From JAXHUM01 sp034189325 (lineage in GTDB: Bacteria; Desulfobacterota; DSM-4660; Desulfatiglandales; Desulfatiglandaceae): a stretch of DNA of 37,089 nucleotides. Below are positions 1 through 6,764 of the stretch, in pieces. The notes below the pieces were generated by a model. It saw nothing but the letters and a program-made list of their open reading frames with translations. It did no database searches and was not told the origin of the DNA. Both the position numbers and the translations under genes were made by a program. The stretch spans positions 1 to 37,089 of the forward strand of contig JAXHUM010000020.1 in the NCBI GenBank assembly GCA_034189325.1, read 5' to 3'. The first letter of the stretch is position 1. Each line of letters starts with the position of its first letter.

Positions 1-4
1 GACC

Positions 5-670
5 TCAACAAAGCGCCTCCATGATCTTTTTCATGTCCGATACGGGGATCTGTCCCGCGGCGGACTCCTGGCCCCTCTCAAGAGAGGCAAAGGTGACATA
101 GCCACCCAAAAGAACGGTTGCCACACGGCTGAGCCGTCCCAGAGGCCCCATGCAAAAAGCAATGATTTCGATCCCGAGCTTCTTTGCCAGTGGAATCAGC
201 GTCAGGACCTTGAGATTGTCTTCCATTTCCTTGGCCGTTGCAATGATCTTGACAACATCCGCGCCGGTCGCTGCCATCTTTTTGAAAAGCCCCTCCAATT
301 CTTCCCCGGAGGGTGTCTTGTAACGGAGGTGGGACGATAGAATGATTTTTGATGATCGACGTCTGCGGAAGATCTCGCTTCTCACCTCCAGGGGTAGTGT
401 ATACTCCACATCCACGAAGTCCGCGCCCAGATCTATTGCCGTACACAGGTAACGAATCCGTGTGCCGTTGTCGGCAGTGCCCTCACCACCCTCTCTCTTT
501 GAACGATAGGTGATAATCAGCGGCCTTGATGCGGATCGGATGATCGCCTCCAAATCAAAGGAGTCCATGACATCCAGCCGGATCTCCATGAGATCCGCCA
601 AGGGACCGGCCTCTTCCATATGTCTTAAAGCCTCGGCAGTATCACGGGCCATGATGGGGATACAAATCAT
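5..670 (-). CDS. aroD: 3-dehydroquinate dehydratase, type I
   Basis: Type I dehydroquinase (221 aa) converts 3-dehydroquinate to 3-dehydroshikimate through a Schiff base; cytoplasmic, shikimate pathway. Visible family residues: the substrate-binding Glu in MEIRLD near residue 29, the VDVEYT strand, the catalytic His in SSHLRY near 114, the Schiff-base Lys in VVKIIATAK near 142, and the C-terminal GQIPVSD loop. Length is normal for the stand-alone enzyme. It is the last gene of the operon in the window and starts 21 nt after the DHQ synthase II stop. Its stop lies at the window edge, so further shikimate genes (aroE, aroA) may follow to the left. This identification is secure. Confidence 0.95.
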   Translation of the reverse strand: MICIPIMARDTAEALRHMEEAGPLADLMEIRLDVMDSFDLEAIIRSASRPLIITYRSKREGGEGTADNGTRIRYLCTAIDLGADFVDVEYTLPLEVRSEIFRRRRSSKIILSSHLRYKTPSGEELEGLFKKMAATGADVVKIIATAKEMEDNLKVLTLIPLAKKLGIEIIAFCMGPLGRLSRVATVLLGGYVTFASLERGQESAAGQIPVSDMKKIMEALC

Positions 671-691
671 ACGGGACAGCTTCTCTTCAAA

Positions 692-1684
692 TCATTTCTC
701 AGTGATCGTCTCATTGATCTTGTGACCGAAATGTCTGGCCGCCTCTTCCACATACCCGAGCACCTCATCCCCCGGCCGAAGCTTGACAACGGAAACAGCC
801 TCGCCCCCGGCATCTACCAGCCGGATGGTTTCAGCGTTTTGAAGGATCGTGCTCACAGGTCCGTTCGGTCCAATAGCCTCGATCAGGAGCAAGGGTCGTT
901 TTTCAATCTTCACCCTGCCCACTACCAGCGATATGGCCTGTCCCTCCGCATTGACCCTGAGGACCTCATCCCCGGCCTTGATCTCCGAGAGATAACGGGT
1001 CTTCCCGCCGGGGACCATCACATAGGCATGCACCGGGCCGGCGTTTACCCTGAAAGGCCTGGGGGAAACATAAGGGTTTTCAATGCTCTCAGCGTGAATG
1101 AGAAAAAGGGCTCGACTGCTGTTCCCAACCAGGCACCCTTCTCCGCCATTCATCACGGTGCAGGTATCAACACACACACGATCGCCCATCCCGAGAGACT
1201 GGATATTGTCAATCTTCAGTGTGACCAGGTCCACCATCTGGTGATCCGATTTTATCTCTCCGACAATCTCCTTGACCTGTACGGGATTGTCGGCGGTAAT
1301 GATCAGACCGTCAACACCCTTTTCCAGGATACCCATGCCTGTCTTCGCGTCTTCCAGATTGTCGACCTCAATAAGGATATTGTCGGCTTGTGCAACGAGA
1401 TTTTCCAGGGGAATAATGGTCCAGTCACTGGTCTTGACAATCACCCTCATCTCCTTTGTCAATCGGATGATCTCTTCCTCATCATCGGTCGAGCGGACAT
1501 CAACATAGACCACATCTTTTCCCCATTTAAGATCGCCATCTTCAGATACGGTCTGAATCAGCCCCAGCTCCTTTACCTCTGAGACCTTGTCGTTGGGAAC
1601 AATCACCGCATCGGCCCCGGACTCAAGGGCGGCTGTGACAAGTTTCTTGTTCCACGGGTCGGCCTTGACCCATATCTCTTTCAT
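692..1684 (-). CDS. 3-dehydroquinate synthase II (archaeal type)
   Basis: A 330-aa protein of the MJ1249-like class II DHQ synthase family, unrelated to classical AroB. In archaea it oxidatively deaminates and cyclises 2-amino-3,7-dideoxy-D-threo-hept-6-ulosonate (ADH) to 3-dehydroquinate with NAD+. It has the conserved EIWVKADPWNKK start, the GGEGCLVGNSSRALFL core near residues 180-195 and the PRPFRVNAGPVHAYV segment near 208-222. The partner enzyme ADH synthase is encoded in the same operon (3664-4461), so the two early steps of the archaeal route are complete here. The gene starts 66 nt after the tyrA stop and has a GGAGGT-like ribosome site. Confidence 0.93.
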   Translation of the reverse strand: MKEIWVKADPWNKKLVTAALESGADAVIVPNDKVSEVKELGLIQTVSEDGDLKWGKDVVYVDVRSTDDEEEIIRLTKEMRVIVKTSDWTIIPLENLVAQADNILIEVDNLEDAKTGMGILEKGVDGLIITADNPVQVKEIVGEIKSDHQMVDLVTLKIDNIQSLGMGDRVCVDTCTVMNGGEGCLVGNSSRALFLIHAESIENPYVSPRPFRVNAGPVHAYVMVPGGKTRYLSEIKAGDEVLRVNAEGQAISLVVGRVKIEKRPLLLIEAIGPNGPVSTILQNAETIRLVDAGGEAVSVVKLRPGDEVLGYVEEAARHFGHKINETITEK

Positions 1685-1750
1685 TGTTTCCTGACCTCCA
1701 TATAATAATTTCCGAAAATTCTATGTCTGTAGGTATGGGTGCCGGGGGAT

Positions 1751-2551
1751 CTATCTCTTGTCATCAAAATAGGCCCTCAGATTCTCTATAATCTTTCCAA
1801 AACCGGCCTCATCCCCGGCCTTGGCTATATCGGCCAATTCCCGGGCCGCATCCACGTATTGTCGAATAAAGCCGTCTGCTGAGTCGTTATCCATGATAAG
1901 TGATCCAAAAAGCCCGGCGGATTGCCCCAGCATGGACTGGATACGATGGACTCTATCTTCGAATGTCTGAGTGGATGTGTTGGAAATATCGTGCATCGAG
2001 ACGCCTGACCGACTGATACAGAGGGCCAGAGCAAGGGTTGCAAAATGGTTGACCCCCTGGACAAGGCCCATGATGTGATCATGCTTCTCCGGCGATACCT
2101 CCACGATTTTCATGCCTGTATCATGCAGCGCCCTGGAGAGCCACGGCATCCATCGCGTTCCTCTCCCAGGACAGACCGCCACCCTCCTGTCTGAATCGGA
2201 GGAAGCATTCGGGCCGAAGAGCGGATGCACACCAATGACCTCGGCCTCGGAGTATTTCAGCATGGCATCCAGGGGAGCGGCCTTTATCGAGGTGAGATCC
2301 ATAAGGAGGCTCTCTTTCGAGACCTGCGGCCCTATCTCTTGAATCACCTGGACGGTAGCGGAAACCGGGACGGATATGACCACGATATCGCATCGGCCGG
2401 CAACCTCCGAAGGGGTAAGATCCGTCTTCCGGCCCACACAAAAGACCTCCGAGGCGAATGCCTGGATGATTTCTGAAAACCATGCCCCCATTCCCCCGGT
2501 GCCACCGATGATGCCTACTGTTGGTTTCCCTGATTTCACACTTAATCCCAT
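1751..2551 (-). CDS. tyrA: Prephenate dehydrogenase
   Basis: TyrA-type oxidoreductase (266 aa from the chosen start) that decarboxylates prephenate to 4-hydroxyphenylpyruvate with NAD(P)+, toward tyrosine. A Rossmann motif GIIGGTGGMGAWF is at the N terminus, followed by VGRKTDL, the DLTSIKAAPL strand, and the GVHPLFGPNASSD active-site segment carrying the conserved His. An upstream in-frame start would add 16 residues. The ATG at 2551 is preferred because AGGAG sits 5 nt upstream and the protein then begins near the Rossmann fold. From this start the gene overlaps the pheA stop by 10 nt, which suggests translational coupling of the Phe and Tyr branches. Confidence 0.9.
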   Translation of the reverse strand: MGLSVKSGKPTVGIIGGTGGMGAWFSEIIQAFASEVFCVGRKTDLTPSEVAGRCDIVVISVPVSATVQVIQEIGPQVSKESLLMDLTSIKAAPLDAMLKYSEAEVIGVHPLFGPNASSDSDRRVAVCPGRGTRWMPWLSRALHDTGMKIVEVSPEKHDHIMGLVQGVNHFATLALALCISRSGVSMHDISNTSTQTFEDRVHRIQSMLGQSAGLFGSLIMDNDSADGFIRQYVDAARELADIAKAGDEAGFGKIIENLRAYFDDKR

Positions 2552-3651
2552 GGATCTCCTGCAGCCGGGTAAGATCCCAGCCTCTTCATAAACGCACAAG
2601 CCCCTTCCATCTCTTTAATTGCGTCGCGGACATTACTATCCTGCTCATGTCCTTCAAGGTCAACAAAAAAAAGATACTCCCAGTTTCGTATTTTCATAGG
2701 CCTCGATTCGATCCGATTCATGTTGATCTTTCTCGCGGCAAGGCCCTCCAGGGCCCTGAACAGGGATCCAGGCTTGTGTTGGACAAAGAAAAGGATCGAT
2801 GTTTTATCATTCCCGGTCAAGGCGGCCTGGGTCTTTCCTATAGAGAGAAAACGGGTCACATTATCCGGGCGGTCTTCAATGTTTTCTCTCAGCTTATTCA
2901 ATCCATACGTGTCGGCGGACAGTCTGCTTCCAATGGCCCCGGACTCTGGATCTTCCTTTGCCAATTTAGCGGCAAGCGATGTGCTTGCCACTTCCTTGAT
3001 CGGCATACCGGGAAGATGTGTCTTCAACCAGGAACGGCATTGGGCAATTGGCATAGGATGCGAATAGAGGTATTTGATCTTCGAGATATCATCCGCCCTG
3101 CTCAGAAGATGATGCCTTATTCGAAGGAAAATCTCCGCCCCTATTTTCAGGTCGTAATTGTACAGGAGGTCCAGGGTATTGTTGACAGATCCCTCGTATG
3201 AGTTCTCAATAGGGACCACGCCTTGGTCGCAGATACCCTTCTCCACCATGGAAAAGACATCTTCAATGGTTTCCGCCGTTCGAAACGAGGCGGAATGCCC
3301 ACAGAGCGATAGGGCGGCCTGATGGGAGAAGGTGGCTTCAGGTCCCAAAAAGGCCACCGAGAGGGCTTCCTGGACAGACCTGGATGCCGAGATGATCTCC
3401 TTAAAAATATGCCTGACGGCATCTGCGGACAGGTTTTCACTACTCTCAGAAATCAGACGTCTCACCACCTCCTGTTCCCTCGCAGGATCGAGTATGGTTA
3501 ATCCGGCTTTCTTCTTGATTTCACCGACCTTTTTGGCGGCATCCTGTCTCCGGGAAAGGAGGGCGATGAGTTGCCTGTCAATGCTGTCAATATCTTTTCT
3601 GGTCTCTTCCAGTTGGCGACCATAGTCTTCACTGCCGTAGTCCGATTTCAC
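2542..3651 (-). CDS. pheA: Chorismate mutase / prephenate dehydratase (P-protein)
   Basis: A bifunctional 369-aa enzyme: chorismate to prephenate to phenylpyruvate. Domains in order: AroQ chorismate mutase (about 10-90, with IDRQLIALLSRR), prephenate dehydratase (about 97-275, with VAFLGPEATFSH, PIENSYEGSVN and the catalytic NVTRF motif), and a C-terminal ACT domain (about 287-365) with the ESRPMK motif that binds phenylalanine in feedback-regulated members. The start is GTG at 3651, with GGAGGG about 7 nt upstream and 12 nt after the ADH synthase stop. The ACT domain implies enzyme-level Phe feedback, in addition to the Phe-codon leader upstream of the operon. Confidence 0.95.
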   Translation of the reverse strand: MKSDYGSEDYGRQLEETRKDIDSIDRQLIALLSRRQDAAKKVGEIKKKAGLTILDPAREQEVVRRLISESSENLSADAVRHIFKEIISASRSVQEALSVAFLGPEATFSHQAALSLCGHSASFRTAETIEDVFSMVEKGICDQGVVPIENSYEGSVNNTLDLLYNYDLKIGAEIFLRIRHHLLSRADDISKIKYLYSHPMPIAQCRSWLKTHLPGMPIKEVASTSLAAKLAKEDPESGAIGSRLSADTYGLNKLRENIEDRPDNVTRFLSIGKTQAALTGNDKTSILFFVQHKPGSLFRALEGLAARKINMNRIESRPMKIRNWEYLFFVDLEGHEQDSNVRDAIKEMEGACAFMKRLGSYPAAGDPWD

Positions 3652-3663
3652 CGCAACCCTCCA

Positions 3664-4461
3664 TCAGCCTTTAACGAGGTATTCCAAAGCTTCATCTACG
3701 GAAGCATCTTCATGAACGATCATGGAAAGGGCCCCGACAATCCGGGTGGGGTTCTTGTGTTGAAAGACATTACGACCGATAGAGGTGCCTGACCCGCCGG
3801 CCTCCGTGGCCCCCTTGACCATCTCGAGGATATCGCGATCAGAATCCATTTTTGGTCCCCCTGCAATAATCACCGGAATATGACAGCCCTCCACCACCTT
3901 GTTGAAAGTCTCCGGAGTCCCTGTATAGGAGACTTTAACGACATCAGCCCCAAGCTCCGCACCCAAGCGTGCGGCATGTTTGATCACCTCCACATCATAC
4001 TCATCCGCGACATTTTCTCCCCTAGGATAGATCATCGCGAGAAGAGGCATACCCCATTCAGAGGCATTGTAGGCGACCTTCCCCAGGTCGGCAAGCATCT
4101 GCCCTTCACTGCCGTTGCCTATGTTCACATGCACGGATACCGCGTCCGCGCCGAGCTTTATCGCCTCCTCCACCGTGCAGACCAGTGTCTTTGCATTGGG
4201 CTGAGTCGACAGAGAGGTGCTCCCTGAAAGATGGACGATAAGCCCCATATCCCGTCCTCCTCCGCGGTGTCCCCTGGCCACGACGCCCTTATGCACGACC
4301 ACGGCATTCGCGCCTCCTTCAGCAACCTGACTCATGGCGTCCTTCATGTCGGTGATGCCCAGAATCGGTCCGACGCTGACTCCATGATCCATGGGCACGA
4401 TGACGGTTTTGCCGGTAACACGATTGATTATCCTTTCCAATCTGATGTTCTTTCCAATCAT
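3664..4461 (-). CDS. 2-amino-3,7-dideoxy-D-threo-hept-6-ulosonate synthase (ADH synthase)
   Basis: Class I aldolase of the DeoC/FbaB-like group (265 aa), like archaeal MJ0400. It performs transaldol condensation of L-aspartate semialdehyde with 6-deoxy-5-ketofructose 1-phosphate, replacing DAHP synthase. It shows the VPMDHGVSVGP loop with the catalytic Asp and His near residues 24-27, the Schiff-base Lys in DVVKVSYTG near 180, and the phosphate-binding AGGPK and GGSGTSIGRN segments. The ORF is open back to 4551, but the ATG at 4461 has a strong GGGGGAG site 5 nt upstream and matches the family N terminus (MIGKNIRLERI). A 155-nt gap separates it from aroC. It could also be read as a fructose-bisphosphate aldolase, but the neighbouring class II DHQ synthase argues for ADH synthase. 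Confidence 0.9.
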   Translation of the reverse strand: MIGKNIRLERIINRVTGKTVIVPMDHGVSVGPILGITDMKDAMSQVAEGGANAVVVHKGVVARGHRGGGRDMGLIVHLSGSTSLSTQPNAKTLVCTVEEAIKLGADAVSVHVNIGNGSEGQMLADLGKVAYNASEWGMPLLAMIYPRGENVADEYDVEVIKHAARLGAELGADVVKVSYTGTPETFNKVVEGCHIPVIIAGGPKMDSDRDILEMVKGATEAGGSGTSIGRNVFQHKNPTRIVGALSMIVHEDASVDEALEYLVKG

Positions 4462-4616
4462 TTTCTCTCCCCCTTTGATTAATCGTTGCTGCTTTCCCTG
4501 CCTGCTGATCAGGCGGATGTGATACCCAAAATTTTCGCAGTGAACCCTCACGATGCCGGCCCATTGTGAATCGCCTATAATACTGTCTCCAGACCTGACG
4601 GTCGCTCATCCCCTTT

Positions 4617-5684
4617 TTATTCGAGCCTGCTCTCGCAGACTGCCTTGTGCCTCAGGTAGTGGTCAGCGAGGACTATCTTGACCATAGCCTCAAGCACGGG
4701 AATTATTCGTGGAATAGCAGACGCATCATGTCTTCCCTCAAGCGTGAGTTTGACAGGCTTTCCTTTCCGATCAATCGTGTCTTGCTCCATCTTGATGGAG
4801 GGAATCGGTTTTACGGCGGCCCTCATGATGATGTCATCACCATTGGATATCCCTCCTAGGATCCCGCCGGCGTGGTTGGATCGAAACCCTTCAGGAGTTA
4901 TGGGATCGTTGTTCTCCGATCCTTTCAGTTTGGCTACGTTGAAGCCCTCCCCGATTTCAAATCCCTTTACCGCGCCTACAGACATCACAGCCTTAGCAAG
5001 TTCGGCCTCAAGCTTGTCAAAGACCGGTTCACCCAGACCTGCTGGACATCCGCACACGCGAATCTCTACAATCCCTCCCAGGGAGTCGCCCTCCTTTCGG
5101 GCCATCGAAGCAACCTCTTCCATCCATCTGGATGTGATAGGATCGGGGCAAAAAAGAGGACTCTTCTCGATATAGTCCGGATCGACATTTTCCGCCCGCA
5201 CACCGCCCAACTCTCTTGTAAAGGCGATTACGCGAATGTCGGCCGGACCCAGGCACTTTCCCGCAACAACACCGGCCGCCACACGGGCGGCGGTCTCTCT
5301 GGCGGACGCCCTGCCTCCCCCTTTGAAATCGAAATGCCCATATTTCTTAAAATAGCTATAGTCCCCGTGACCGGGCCTCAAAACGGTCCTCAGTATTTCA
5401 TAGGGTCTGCTGTCAGCGTTCTTGTTTTTGATCAAAAGGACAATAGGGGCCCCTGTTGTCATACCTTCAAAGACACCGGAGAGGATCTCAACCTGATCCT
5501 CCTCCTTTCTGGGAGTCGATATGGCGTGTCTGCCGGGCCTCCTTCGCATCATGTCACGCACGAAGTCTTCCGGTGTCAGATGGATCCGAGGGGGACAACC
5601 ATCTATGACGGCACCCACGCCAGGGCCGTGTGATTCACCAAACGTCGTCACTCTGAACAATCCTCCAAACGAATTTCCCGGCAT
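4617..5684 (-). CDS. aroC: Chorismate synthase
   Basis: A 355-aa enzyme that converts EPSP to chorismate, using reduced FMN. All signature segments are present: FGESHGPGVGAVIDG at residues 12-26, the GGRASARETAARVAAG flavin/substrate segment near 121-136, SNHAGGILGGISNGDDI near 270-286 and EGRHDAS near 316. Length is normal. It begins 6 nt after the aroK stop, and the aroK 3' end (GGAGGGTGA) supplies its ribosome site, so the two are probably translationally coupled. It lies in the aromatic operon downstream of the attenuator. There is little doubt about function. Confidence 0.97.
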   Translation of the reverse strand: MPGNSFGGLFRVTTFGESHGPGVGAVIDGCPPRIHLTPEDFVRDMMRRRPGRHAISTPRKEEDQVEILSGVFEGMTTGAPIVLLIKNKNADSRPYEILRTVLRPGHGDYSYFKKYGHFDFKGGGRASARETAARVAAGVVAGKCLGPADIRVIAFTRELGGVRAENVDPDYIEKSPLFCPDPITSRWMEEVASMARKEGDSLGGIVEIRVCGCPAGLGEPVFDKLEAELAKAVMSVGAVKGFEIGEGFNVAKLKGSENNDPITPEGFRSNHAGGILGGISNGDDIIMRAAVKPIPSIKMEQDTIDRKGKPVKLTLEGRHDASAIPRIIPVLEAMVKIVLADHYLRHKAVCESRLE

Positions 5685-5690
5685 CTCTTC

Positions 5691-6218
5691 TCACCCTCCA
5701 AATTCTTTGATGATTCCATCGGCTATAGCACTGGGGTCGTCCCTCCCCGTATCGACTGCAAAATCGCCGGCTTGCTCATAGAGAGGCATCCTCACAGCTA
5801 GAACCTCCCTGATCTCTTCTATCGGATTTGTCCCTGTCAAAGAGGGCCGCACATTACCGGAACTATGGTCCTTCTCCATCCTTTCTTTGAGGACCTCGGC
5901 ATCCGCTTTCAGCCAGACCACCCACCCGTTTTTTATCAGATTCAACACGTTGTCCTGATCCAGGACCACCCCACCGCCTGTTCCAATCACCAGTTTGTTG
6001 TTCTGGGAAACTTCTCTGACTACCTGTTTTTCAATGTCACGGAAATAATGCCATCCCTTTTCTGAGATGATCTCCTCTATCGAAGAGGACTCTCTCTCTT
6101 CAATCAGTCCGTCCGTGTCCACAAAAGATCTGTTTAATTTGCGGGCAAGGATCTTGCCGACAGTTGTTTTTCCACAACACCGGTAGCCTACAAGGACGAT
6201 ATTCATTTGATCACGCAT
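5691..6218 (-). CDS. aroK: Shikimate kinase
   Basis: A 175-aa P-loop kinase that phosphorylates shikimate at O3. Walker A is GYRCCGKTT; DTDGLIEE carries the Asp that contacts shikimate; FRDIE supplies the substrate Arg; GTGGGVV is the Walker B-like loop; and an Arg in the lid (NVRPSL) contacts the nucleotide. First gene of the aromatic operon. Two in-frame starts are possible, ATG at 6218 and ATG at 6206 (MNIVLVG). The second fits the usual family start better, while the AAGGCGGG upstream fits the first. The attenuator terminator ends about 87 nt upstream. Confidence 0.95.
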   Translation of the reverse strand: MRDQMNIVLVGYRCCGKTTVGKILARKLNRSFVDTDGLIEERESSSIEEIISEKGWHYFRDIEKQVVREVSQNNKLVIGTGGGVVLDQDNVLNLIKNGWVVWLKADAEVLKERMEKDHSSGNVRPSLTGTNPIEEIREVLAVRMPLYEQAGDFAVDTGRDDPSAIADGIIKEFGG

Positions 6219-6304
6219 TTCATTCCCGCCTTAACATTGACTTTTGACAGATCCATCAACATTTGCACAGACAAACTCCAGGGACCGTAAAAAAGGACAA
6301 AAAA

Positions 6305-6333
6305 AAGCCGTGGGTTTCGGCAACCCACGGCTT
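6305..6333 (-). terminator. Attenuator terminator before aroK
   Basis: On the minus strand a perfect 12-bp stem (AAGCCGTGGGTT / AACCCACGGCTT) with a 5-nt loop is followed by at least six U residues. It points toward aroK but lies upstream of it, with no complete gene ending before it other than the short leader ORF. This is the geometry of a leader attenuator rather than a gene-end terminator. An alternative partner for its left arm lies in the leader ORF (see the antiterminator note in the findings). Confidence 0.85.
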
Positions 6334-6348
6334 GAATACAGAACACAC

Positions 6349-6438
6349 CTACTCATCAACCCATGGGCGGATTTCCTCCCCAAAAATAAAAATAATAGCT
6401 TTTTTTCGGTTGATGAGCGAAGAGCAACATCTTTTCAT
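6349..6438 (-). CDS. Leader peptide of the aromatic operon (29 codons)
   Basis: A short ORF beginning ATG AAA AGA TGT, with a purine-rich AAAAAAAGGGG site just upstream, ending at a TAG 15 nt before the attenuator stem. Its product contains an IIFIFG stretch (two Phe codons within three) and one Trp near the end (RPWVDE). Its first third contains CTCATCAACC, which can pair perfectly with GGTTGATGAG at its last codons. Position, codon content and the following terminator make it a candidate Phe-sensing (possibly also Trp-sensing) leader. Translation is inferred; no homologous leader was compared. Confidence 0.7.
   Translation of the reverse strand: MKRCCSSLINRKKAIIFIFGEEIRPWVDE
6352..6417 (-). 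promoter_or_regulatory. Attenuator 1:2 hairpin arms in the leader
   Basis: Minus-strand CTCATCAACC (6408-6417) and GGTTGATGAG (6352-6361) form a perfect 10-bp helix with the Phe codons of the leader peptide in the loop. The stop codon directly follows the second arm. A ribosome at the stop would therefore mask arm 2 and let the terminator form. A ribosome stalled at the Phe codons would sit in the loop, block this helix and leave the CCCATGG just 5' of arm 2 free to pair with CCGTGGG of the terminator. Confidence 0.65.
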
Positions 6439-6462
6439 GCCCCTTTTTTTATAGATATTGGA

Positions 6463-6493
6463 ATAGTAAATAAAATCATTGCTTTTTTGTCAA
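6463..6493 (-). promoter_or_regulatory. Candidate sigma-70 promoter of the aromatic operon
   Basis: Reading the minus strand, a perfect TTGACA (-35, at 6488-6493) is followed after 17 nt by TTTACT or after 19 nt by TACTAT as the -10 element. The predicted start falls about 20 nt upstream of the leader peptide ATG, leaving a leader RNA that holds the peptide, the antiterminator and the terminator. The -10 is imperfect, so the exact start point is uncertain. Confidence 0.55.
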
Positions 6494-6764
6494 GAAAAAT
6501 CTTCTAGTCGCGGCAATTTAAAAAAAGGGCCTTTACCAATGCCTCGGGCTTTAAAAAAGGTGTATTATAGTGTACCACTATTGTGGAAAGTGTGTTGGAT
6601 ACTTTCAGAGTCACAGGCGTTCAGATGCCTGTTGTCAAGCGGTATGCATGGAAAAATCGGCATTGTCTTATTTTGAAATCGTGAACAGGGTCCTTCGGTG
6701 GCTCATGGAAGATTGATAAAACAGGAACCATCCGATCGCTTTTTGCGCAAAATTCCTTTATACA

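Larger units (their letters stand above)
6219..6764. other. 546-nt intergenic region between aroK and the sensor kinase
   Basis: The left half holds the aromatic operon leader (promoter, leader peptide, terminator). The right half is upstream of the plus-strand sensor kinase and contains a perfect 13-bp palindrome TAGTGTACCACTA at 6568-6580, which could be an operator. A short plus-strand open frame around 6479-6676 has no convincing ribosome site or family features and is not called as a gene. Confidence 0.5.

Noticed and set aside
722..1582. Long plus-strand open frame of 286 codons
   Set aside because: Lies wholly antisense to the class II DHQ synthase gene, has no family features, and the real gene on the other strand has clear motifs and a ribosome site.
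4872..5633. Long plus-strand open frame of 253 codons
   Set aside because: Antisense shadow of aroC, whose motifs are all intact.
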